DNA of 64,000 bases from CAZIOH01 sp964540815. GTDB taxonomy: Bacteria; Myxococcota_A; Polyangia; Fen-1088. Location of the stretch: assembly GCA_964540815.1 (NCBI GenBank), contig CAZIOH010000021.1, forward strand, positions 12,579 to 76,578, read 5' to 3'. Both the position numbers and the translations under genes were made by a program. Below the pieces are notes generated by a model. It saw only the letters and a list, made by a program, of their open reading frames with translations, ran no database searches and was not told where the DNA came from. Position 1 is the first letter of the stretch. Each line of letters starts with the position of its first letter. Shown piece after piece: positions 16,317-23,409 of the stretch.

Positions 16317-17072
16317 GTGAGGATGATGTCCTCCGGGGATCTGGCGAGCCGCACGTCGGTGGAGGAGGGCATCCGGGTCCTCATGATCGAGGACGACGAG
16401 AAGCTGGCGCGCCTCACCGCCCGCTACCTCGAGACCCACGGCATCGGGGTGGTCTGCGCCCAGGACGGCGAGACCGGGATCGGGACCTTCGTGCGCGGCG
16501 CCTTCGATGTGGTCCTGCTCGATCTCATGTTGCCGGGGATCGGCGGGATGGACGTGTGCCGCGAGATCCGCGCCCGCTCCGACGTGCCGGTGCTGATGTT
16601 GACCGCCCGCGGGGAGGAGGCCGACCGGGTCCTCGGCCTCGAGACCGGCGCCGACGACTACATCGGAAAACCCTTCTCGTCGCGCGAGCTCCTGGCCCGC
16701 ATCCGGGCCCAGGTGCGCCGCGCGCGCCGTCGCCTCGGCCCCGGGGCCAAGTCGGTGGTGGTCGGATCGCTGCGCCTCGATCTCGGCGCCATCCGGGTCA
16801 CCCTCGAAGGCAAGGAGGTGAATGTGACGTCGTACGAGTTCGCGCTCCTGCGGGCGCTGGCCGAGCGCGCGGGGCGGGTGCTCACCCGCGAGCAGTTGCT
16901 CGATCTGGCCCGCGGCAACGCCGAGGAGGCCTTCGATCGCTCGATCGACGTGCACATCTTCCGGCTGCGCCAGAAGCTCGAGAGCGATCCGCGCCACCCG
17001 CGGCTGCTCAAGACCGTCCGGGGGCTCGGCTACATGGTTGCGGATGGAGACCATGGTGCCCCCGACGAGTGA
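16317..17072 (+). CDS. OmpR/PhoB-type response regulator
   Basis: The 251-residue protein has a receiver (about 19-135; D26/D27, acceptor D69 in LLDLMLPG, K118) and a winged-helix DNA-binding domain (about 148-245; YEFALLRALAERAGRVLTREQLL, then RSIDVHIFRLRQKLE and VRGLGYMV). The start is uncertain among GTG at 16317 and ATG at 16323 or 16326. The kinase gene begins before this gene ends, so the two are a translationally coupled two-component pair. The target is unknown. Confidence 0.93.
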   Translation: MRMMSSGDLASRTSVEEGIRVLMIEDDEKLARLTARYLETHGIGVVCAQDGETGIGTFVRGAFDVVLLDLMLPGIGGMDVCREIRARSDVPVLMLTARGEEADRVLGLETGADDYIGKPFSSRELLARIRAQVRRARRRLGPGAKSVVVGSLRLDLGAIRVTLEGKEVNVTSYEFALLRALAERAGRVLTREQLLDLARGNAEEAFDRSIDVHIFRLRQKLESDPRHPRLLKTVRGLGYMVADGDHGAPDE

Positions 17073-18516
17073 GCCGCGGTCCGGGTACCCGCGCCGCCTG
17101 CTGCTGCGCCTCTACGCGATCGGGATCCTCACCATGCTCGCGGTCGGGGCCACCATGGTCGCGACCCGCGTGTTTCGCGACCGCTCGCGCCGCCCGCTCG
17201 CGACCCGGACCGCCTTCGGTGTGGCGGGCACCGTCGAGTACCTCGCGCGCCCGCCCGCGGCCCGCTCGGTCGGGGCTGGCCCCGCCGGGGCGCACGCCGG
17301 GCCGGACCTCGAGGCCTACCTCGCCCGCCTGCGCCGGGATGCGGAGATCTGGCTGTCCGTCTACACGCCCGACGGCCAGCGCCTGGTGGCGAGCAACCTC
17401 GAGCCTCCTCTGCCGGCCCCGACCGTCGACGAGCTCCGCCGGGTCGAGCAGGGGGCCAGCGTCACCCGTCCGGCCACGACCGTGGTGGTGCCCTTCGTTC
17501 ACGATGGGGCCAGGCTGGGCATCGGGGTGGCCCGGCCGATCCCGCCTCCCCACCGGCGCGAGCTGGCCGTCGACGTGCCGATCGCGCTCGCGTGGATCGG
17601 CCTCGCCGCGTACCTGCTGTCGCGGACGCTCGGGCGACCCCTGGCGCGGATCGCGGCCGCCGCCCGGGCCTTCGGGCGCGGACAGATGTCGGTGCGCACG
17701 GGGGTGCATCGACGCGACGAGATCGGCGAGGTGGCGCGCGCCTTCGACGAGATGTCCGAACGCATCGCCAAGCTGCTCACCGCCCAGTGCGAGCTCCTGG
17801 CCAGCGTCTCCCACGAGCTGCGGACGCCGCTGTCCCGGATCCGGGTGGCCATCGATCTGGCCGAGGAGGGGGACGCCACCACGGCGCGCGCCTCGCTGCT
17901 CGACGTGACCGAGGATCTCACCGAGATCGAGACGCTCATCAAGGACATCTTCTCGGCGGCGCGGCTGGAGATGGCGGCGCTCGGAGGCCAACCCGAGGCC
18001 GTCCCGCTCAACCGCTCCGACGTGTCGGTGTCGGCGCTGGCCGAGAAGGCCGTGACCCGCCTGCGCGGCCAGTTCCCGAGTCGACCCTTCCTGCTCGGGG
18101 TCGAGCCCGGGTGCGCGAGCGGCCAGATTCACGTGGACGGCATGCTGGTCCGCCGCGCGCTCGAGAACGTGCTCGAGAATGCCCAGAAGTACTCCCCCTC
18201 TGACCGCCCCGTGCAGACCACCGTGCGGAGGTCCCGCGGCCCGGACGGGGCGCCCGACGTCTACGTGATCCAGGTGATCGATCAAGGCTTCGGCATCCGC
18301 ACCGAGGATCTGCCCCGGGTGTTCTCGCCCTTCTTCCGCGCCGATCGCAGCCGCACCCGGGCCACCGGCGGCGTCGGGCTGGGCCTGGCGCTGGCCAAGC
18401 GGGTGATCGAGGCCCACGGCGGAACCATCGAGCTCGCCAGCGAGGTCGACCGCGGCACCACCGTCACCTTCACGTTGCCCGCCAGCGCGCCGGGCCCGCT
18501 CGCCACCAGCGATTGA
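17053..18516 (+). CDS. Membrane sensor histidine kinase (HAMP type), partner of the OmpR-type regulator
   Basis: The 487-residue protein has TM1 (about 18-37), an extracytoplasmic region (about 38-170), TM2 (about 174-192) and a HAMP linker with DEIGEVARAFDEM (about 193-245). HisKA has His 254 in SVSHELRTPL, and HATPase has NVLENAQKY, DQGFGI and GGVGLGLALAKR. The ATG at 17053, behind GGAG, is preferred over one at 17038; both lie inside the upstream regulator gene. The periplasmic part shows no recognised ligand family. Confidence 0.92.
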   Translation: MVPPTSEPRSGYPRRLLLRLYAIGILTMLAVGATMVATRVFRDRSRRPLATRTAFGVAGTVEYLARPPAARSVGAGPAGAHAGPDLEAYLARLRRDAEIWLSVYTPDGQRLVASNLEPPLPAPTVDELRRVEQGASVTRPATTVVVPFVHDGARLGIGVARPIPPPHRRELAVDVPIALAWIGLAAYLLSRTLGRPLARIAAAARAFGRGQMSVRTGVHRRDEIGEVARAFDEMSERIAKLLTAQCELLASVSHELRTPLSRIRVAIDLAEEGDATTARASLLDVTEDLTEIETLIKDIFSAARLEMAALGGQPEAVPLNRSDVSVSALAEKAVTRLRGQFPSRPFLLGVEPGCASGQIHVDGMLVRRALENVLENAQKYSPSDRPVQTTVRRSRGPDGAPDVYVIQVIDQGFGIRTEDLPRVFSPFFRADRSRTRATGGVGLGLALAKRVIEAHGGTIELASEVDRGTTVTFTLPASAPGPLATSD

Positions 18517-18614
18517 CCGCGGCCCGACACATTGGTTAATCCGGCCGTCATCCAGGGGAAAGCCGGGTCGGCCACGATCATCATCCAAGCCCTTTCGCCA
18601 TCACAGGAGTCGCG

Positions 18615-19244
18615 ATGACCGATGCCAACCGGATCCCCCGCACCGAGGTCGTCCAGCAGCTGGTTCGCCAGGTGCGGCCCGCCAACTCGACCGAGCTCGA
18701 GCGCGAGCTCGGAAGCGGAGCCTCGCCGAGCGCGGGGGCGACCACCTCGACGGTGAGCCGGATCCACCACGCCACCTGGGGCAGCCGGACCTCGATCCGG
18801 GCCCGCCGGATCCTGGTGGGCATGGACTTCTCGACCGCGGCGGAGAGCGCCCGCCGTCTGGCGCTCGGGATCGCGCTCGGTTCGGACGCCCTGGTGGATC
18901 TGGTGCACGTGTTCGACGGCTTCACCGAGGCCTTCACCCGCCACGACCCGCGCGTCTTCGAGAACCTGGACGGACTGCTGGGCGAGATCGAGCATGCCCT
19001 CGCGCGCCGCGAGCGCATGGGACGGGTGCAGGGCGTGCGGTGCGTGCACACAAGCCTGGTGGGTGCGCCGGGCATCGAGCTCGCGGCGCACGCCGCGCGG
19101 ACCCGCGCCGATCTCATGGTCCTCGCGGATGGGGAGGAGGAGCCGGGCCGCTTCGGCTTCACCTGGGGACGGCGGGCGGCCCGTCAGATCCTGCAGAGCA
19201 CCCGCTGGAACGGCCTCATCCTCCTGCGCGCCGCCCCGATGTGA
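18615..19244 (+). CDS. Universal stress protein (UspA) family protein with N-terminal extension
   Basis: The 209-residue protein has a UspA-type alpha/beta domain from about residue 70 (ARRILVGMDFSTAAESARRLAL, later ADLMVLADGEEE and the end NGLILLRAAP). About 65 residues of unrelated N-terminal extension precede it. The canonical ATP-loop (GxxGxxxxxxxxGS) is not intact, so nucleotide binding is doubtful. AGGAG lies 5 bases before the ATG. It follows the sensor kinase by 98 bases and could be co-regulated with it. Confidence 0.8.
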   Translation: MTDANRIPRTEVVQQLVRQVRPANSTELERELGSGASPSAGATTSTVSRIHHATWGSRTSIRARRILVGMDFSTAAESARRLALGIALGSDALVDLVHVFDGFTEAFTRHDPRVFENLDGLLGEIEHALARRERMGRVQGVRCVHTSLVGAPGIELAAHAARTRADLMVLADGEEEPGRFGFTWGRRAARQILQSTRWNGLILLRAAPM

Positions 19245-19292
19245 TCCCCGAGCGACCGCGGGCCCCGGGGCGCGTCGACCATCAGGGGTTTG

Positions 19293-19856
19293 TCAGTCGA
19301 TCACGGCCTGTGCGACGTCGAAGTCCCATCCGTGCAGGTTGCGGACGAGGTGCCCGCGGCGATCGAAGACCGCGATGCGCACCTGGTGATCGATGTGACT
19401 CGCGTCGTAGGCCGTGCGGGTCTCGAGAAACTCCGCCAGCCCACGGGTGTCGGCGGCGCTGCCCGACAGGAGGTGCCACGCGGCCGGCAGGCCGTTGCGC
19501 TCCTTGAAGCGGCGGAGCCGCGGCGCCGTGTCGTTGTCGGGATCGAGGGTGACGAGCACGAAGGTCGCCGGGCGTCCCGCGCGCCGGTAGGCCTCCGCGA
19601 TCCCGCTCAGCTTCCGCAGTGTCTGTGGGCAGCGCACCTGGCACGACGTGTAGAACGGCGCCACGACCAGCGTCTGGCCGCGCCAGGCGTCGAACGTGCG
19701 GGCCTCCCCGAGCTCCGTGGTCCAGCGCCAGGGTCGGGCATAGATCCCCTCGGTGGCCGCGGCCCCGGGCGGCGACGCGAGCGTCGCGGCCCCTTGCGCG
19801 GCCAGGAGCAGCGAGAGCACGGCGGCGCGGGCGAGCGTGGAGGCGCGGAGGGTCAT
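19293..19856 (-). CDS. SCO1/SenC-type thioredoxin-fold protein, exported
   Basis: The 187-residue protein starts at the ATG behind GAGGTG. A signal peptide (about 1-35) is followed by a thioredoxin-like domain with the SCO copper motif, CQVRC (C72 and C76). A downstream His (H157, IDHQVRIAVFD) is the usual third ligand. SCO proteins deliver copper to cytochrome oxidase or handle disulfides in the periplasm. No oxidase genes lie nearby. It converges with the stress protein gene. Confidence 0.88.
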   Translation of the reverse strand: MTLRASTLARAAVLSLLLAAQGAATLASPPGAAATEGIYARPWRWTTELGEARTFDAWRGQTLVVAPFYTSCQVRCPQTLRKLSGIAEAYRRAGRPATFVLVTLDPDNDTAPRLRRFKERNGLPAAWHLLSGSAADTRGLAEFLETRTAYDASHIDHQVRIAVFDRRGHLVRNLHGWDFDVAQAVID

Positions 19857-20086
19857 GCCGCACCTCATCGGACGGGTTGAGTCCGGCCTGAACCGGAGGG
19901 TGGTGCCGGCGCCGAAACGGGGCCCCGCGCCGGGTACGACTCAAGCTGCCAGCACCATGTGTCGATTCGGCCCAGGTGGGAATGGTGGAAGGACGAGGGG
20001 GGCGATCCCGGCGGTTGCGGGGCGCGGGGGCTGGGGCGCGCGCGGGCGCGCCGGGACGGACGCTCATTACGCGGAGGAGACGAGCC

Positions 20087-21190
20087 ATGAGGACGCGGGA
20101 TCTGCAGCGATGGTGGGTGAGCTGGGGGAGGGCGGTCGCCGCGATCGCCGCGGTGTCGACCGCGGTGGTCGGGCTCGCGCGCCCGGCCCGGGCGGCCGAC
20201 GTCAACTTCAACCTCTACGGGGACGTGGACTACGTGGTCGCCCACCAGGGCGTGACCACGAACTCGTTTCAGAGCCCGCGGTTCGAGATCTTCTCGACCG
20301 CGACCGAGGGACGCCTGTCGTTCCTGGCCGAGACCATGTTCGAGGTGGGGGGGGACAACGCCTTCGCCGTCGACATGGAGCGGGTCGAGGTGTCCTACCT
20401 CTTCGCCGACTGGTTTCGCCTGCACCTCGGGCGCTTTCACACCGCCATCGGCTATTACAACGACGCATACCACCACGGAAGGTACTTCCAGACCACGGTC
20501 GACCGCCCGGAGATGGTCCGCTTCGAGGACGAGGGGGGGCTCACCCCCGCTCACTCGGTCGGGGTGCACGCCGACGGCCGCTTCGGCCTGCGCCGCGCGG
20601 GCTCGCTGCGCTACGACGTCGAGATCGCCAACGGCCGCGGCAACGTCCCCGACGAGGTGACCAACCTCGTCGATCACAACAACGCCAAGGCCTACAACCT
20701 GCGGCTGCGCTTCGAGCCGTCGTTCCCGGACGGCCTCATCATCGGGGTCAACGCCTACTTCGACACCATCCCCGCCACCGGGCCGGATCCCATCGCCATG
20801 CCGGCCGTGACCACGGTGGGTGAGCGCATCTACGGGGCCCACCTCGTCTACCTCGAGAACAACATCCACCTCATCAGCGAGTTCCTGCGCATCGAGCACC
20901 GCAGCGACGTGGCCAGCGGGAACACCCACGCCGGGTTCGTGGAGGCGGGCTACACCTTCGGCAGCCTGACCCCGTACGCCCGCTACGAGAAGGTCTCGTT
21001 CCCGTCGGTGCTGGATCCGTTCTATGCGCAGAACAAGCTCGGGCTACGCGGGAGCTTCTATTCGGTGCTGGCGGGCTTGCGCTACCTCGTCTCGGAGAAC
21101 GTGGCCCTCAAGCTCGAGGGCGGGCAGATCACCCCGGTGACGGGCTCGAAGACGAGCTCGGTGTCCTTTCAATGTGCCTTCGCCTTCTGA
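20087..21190 (+). CDS. Outer-membrane porin-like beta-barrel protein
   Basis: The 367-residue protein has a clear signal peptide ending ARPARA|AD. Alternating beta segments follow throughout (NFNLYGDVDYVV, LFADWFRLHLGRFHTAIGYYND, SLRYDVEIANGRG, LTPYARYEKV), and it ends in Phe (CAFAF), as outer-membrane barrels do. The pattern LHLGRFHTAIGYYN recalls phosphate-selective or OprO/P-type porins. The start is the ATG behind GGAGGAGA. It is followed by a small PstS-like gene after 14 bases, so the two are likely co-transcribed. Confidence 0.8.
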   Translation: MRTRDLQRWWVSWGRAVAAIAAVSTAVVGLARPARAADVNFNLYGDVDYVVAHQGVTTNSFQSPRFEIFSTATEGRLSFLAETMFEVGGDNAFAVDMERVEVSYLFADWFRLHLGRFHTAIGYYNDAYHHGRYFQTTVDRPEMVRFEDEGGLTPAHSVGVHADGRFGLRRAGSLRYDVEIANGRGNVPDEVTNLVDHNNAKAYNLRLRFEPSFPDGLIIGVNAYFDTIPATGPDPIAMPAVTTVGERIYGAHLVYLENNIHLISEFLRIEHRSDVASGNTHAGFVEAGYTFGSLTPYARYEKVSFPSVLDPFYAQNKLGLRGSFYSVLAGLRYLVSENVALKLEGGQITPVTGSKTSSVSFQCAFAF

Positions 21191-21204
21191 GAGGACCCCG
21201 CGCC

Positions 21205-21699
21205 ATGACCATCGTGCATTGCAACCGGTCCGCCTCGTCTCGCAGTCGTCGTCGGGCTCTGGCTTCCCTCTGGGCGGCGGTGGTGGTGGGTGCCACGCTC
21301 GCGCTGGCGGCCACGCCCTGCTGGGCGGACGACTTCGTCTTCATCAAGAATGCCAAGAACGGTGCGGCCAAGCTCTCGAAGGCCGAGGCCAAGAACCTGT
21401 TCACCGGGCGCACCAAGACCTGGAGCGACGTGGGGGTGGTGACGGTGGTGCTCGGGCCCGAGGACTCGCCGCAGCTCGGCTGGCTGGCGGACAAGGTGTT
21501 CCAGGTGGCCCCCAAGACCATGCTGACCAAGATCAAGCAGGAGGTCTTCAAGGGTGAAATGAAGAAGCCCATCACCGCGGCCAGCCCCGCGGAGGCGGTG
21601 GAGGCGGTCCGGAACAACCCAGGTGCCATCGCGGTGGTCCCGGCCGACGCGGCCAAGTCCCTCCCCGCCGGTGTGGCGCTGTTGCTCCTCGGAGATTGA
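21205..21699 (+). CDS. Small exported PstS-like substrate-binding protein
   Basis: The 164-residue protein has a signal peptide (about 1-41, cleaved near CWA|DD). A single small domain resembles the short PBP/PstS-like proteins: FIKNAKNGAAKLSKAEAKNLFTGRTKTWSDVG, then AVRNNPGAIAVVPAD. This is half the size of true PstS and no ABC transporter is nearby, so it may act as a periplasmic ligand-presenting protein for the MCP that begins 7 bases downstream. The ligand (phosphate or another oxyanion) is inference. Confidence 0.75.
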   Translation: MTIVHCNRSASSRSRRRALASLWAAVVVGATLALAATPCWADDFVFIKNAKNGAAKLSKAEAKNLFTGRTKTWSDVGVVTVVLGPEDSPQLGWLADKVFQVAPKTMLTKIKQEVFKGEMKKPITAASPAEAVEAVRNNPGAIAVVPADAAKSLPAGVALLLLGD

Positions 21700-21706
21700 A
21701 GCGCGC

Positions 21707-23275
21707 ATGCAGAAGCTCCGGACCAAGTTCCTCCTCGCCAGCGTCGGTCCGATGTTGCTCGCCACCGCGGTGCAAACCGGGTACACGGTCTCGTCGGAGG
21801 GCCATTCGATCGAGACCGGCCTCACGGAGAAGGCGCGATCGGTGCTGCCGCTCTTGGTGAACCTGGCCGGGCCGAACCTGGCGCTCGGCGATCCGGCCGG
21901 CGCCCGGGAGGTGCTGGTCCCCCTGCAGGAGGATCACGACTTTCGGTTCGCCCTGGTCCTCAAGGAGGACGGGCAGCCGTTCGCGAGCCTCGGCGGCGAC
22001 GCCTCGGTGGCCACGGCGGTGATCCGTGGCGCGGGTCGCGATCAGCTGCGGGCCCAGATGGTGGGCAAGCAACTGGTGGCGGTGGCGCCGATCAAGGAGG
22101 GGGGCAAGGTCATCGGCCAGGTGGTGGTGGGGTTCAGCCGCTCGTTCGACGCCTTCCTGACCATCGTGCTCTTCTCGGCGCTCGGCATCGGGCTCACCGG
22201 GCTCGCGACCTTCCTGCTCGGGGGACGGGTGGTGCGCCCCCTGCCCGGTACGGTGCGGATGCTGGACGCGATGGCGGGCGGCGATCTGGCCCAGCGGGTG
22301 GAGATCGTCTCCGAGGACGAGATTGGACACATGGGGCACTCGCTCAACCACGCCTGCGAGAAGATCGGGGGAACCCTGGCGGGGATTCGCCACAACGCGC
22401 GCCTGCTGACGGCGGCCTCGACCGACCTCGCGTCGGTGGGCAACAACCTCAGCCAGGCGGCCAGGCGGGCCGCCACCCAGGCGACGACCGTCCGGGACTC
22501 GGCCGAGCGGGTCAGCCAGAACGTCGACAGCGTGGCCGCGGCCGCCGACGGCCTCGGCTCGAGCGTGCAGGACATCGCGCGCAACGCCAACCTGGCCCGC
22601 GAGGTGGCGAGCGAGACCGTCGAGTTCGTGGCGATCACCAACGCGTCGGTGAGCAAGCTGCGCGAGAGCAGCGTGGAGATCTCCAAGGTGGTCAAGCTCA
22701 TCACGTCGATCACCGAGCAGACCAACCTCCTCGCCCTCAACGCCACCATCGAGGCGGCGCGGGCCGGGGCGGCGGGCAAGGGCTTCGCGGTGGTCGCCAA
22801 CGAGGTCAAGGATCTGGCCAAGGAGACCGCCAAGGCCAGCGAGGACATCGCGACCAAGATCGCCACGATGGAGGAGTCCACCCGGGGGGCCGCCGACCAC
22901 ATCGAACGCATCCGGACCATGGTCACGCAGATCCACGCCCTGCAGAGCTCGATCGCCATCGCGGTCGCAGAGCAGGCGAGCACCACCGGGCAGATCGTCG
23001 GGGACATGGGCGAGGCGGCGCACACCTGCTCGGGCATCGCCCGTTCGGTCTCCGACGTGGCCCACGCCGTGGACGAGACCAACAGCTGCTCGGACGAGTC
23101 GCAGCGGGCGGCGGCGGCGCTCGCGACCATGGCCCACGAGCTGGAGGAGCTGGTGGAGCAATTCCGGTTCTCGGAGGAGGATCTGCCGGGGACGGAGCGG
23201 TCGCGCCGAGCACAGGCGGGCCCGGCGGGGGACCGGCCGCACCGGCTCGTGCGCGCCGGCGCGCACGCCGCCTGA
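21707..23275 (+). CDS. Transmembrane methyl-accepting chemotaxis protein
   Basis: The 522-residue protein has TM1 (about 7-26), a small Cache-like periplasmic sensor (about 27-150), TM2 (about 152-178), HAMP (about 178-232, DEIGHMGHSLNHA) and an MCP signalling domain (about 245-500) with hairpin tip EQTNLLALNATIEAARAGA. The sensor (LVNLAGPNLALGDPAG..., FRFALVLKEDG) resembles the partial sensor at the left edge of the window (GPSLALDDPHG..., FAFSAVLAADG). The ATG is 7 bases after the PstS-like stop. It probably signals to CheA/CheW of the cluster at 5-11 kb. Confidence 0.93.
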   Translation: MQKLRTKFLLASVGPMLLATAVQTGYTVSSEGHSIETGLTEKARSVLPLLVNLAGPNLALGDPAGAREVLVPLQEDHDFRFALVLKEDGQPFASLGGDASVATAVIRGAGRDQLRAQMVGKQLVAVAPIKEGGKVIGQVVVGFSRSFDAFLTIVLFSALGIGLTGLATFLLGGRVVRPLPGTVRMLDAMAGGDLAQRVEIVSEDEIGHMGHSLNHACEKIGGTLAGIRHNARLLTAASTDLASVGNNLSQAARRAATQATTVRDSAERVSQNVDSVAAAADGLGSSVQDIARNANLAREVASETVEFVAITNASVSKLRESSVEISKVVKLITSITEQTNLLALNATIEAARAGAAGKGFAVVANEVKDLAKETAKASEDIATKIATMEESTRGAADHIERIRTMVTQIHALQSSIAIAVAEQASTTGQIVGDMGEAAHTCSGIARSVSDVAHAVDETNSCSDESQRAAAALATMAHELEELVEQFRFSEEDLPGTERSRRAQAGPAGDRPHRLVRAGAHAA

Positions 23276-23276
23276 G

Positions 23277-23297
23277 GCCCCGGACCAAGCCCGGGGC
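23277..23297 (+). terminator. GC-rich stem-loop just after the MCP stop
   Basis: GCCCCGG and CCGGGGC form a perfect 7-bp stem with a 7-base loop starting one base after the TGA. No T run follows. It likely ends the porin-binding protein-MCP transcript. Confidence 0.5.
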
Positions 23298-23409
23298 GCG
23301 GCCGCGGCGGGTCCGCGGCGGGGCGCGGGTGACGGTCGGTCGGGGCGCGGCGGTGCGCAACAGAATCGTCACGCGGCTCGAGTGACGCGCGTGCCAAGCT
23401 GCCGCGCGC

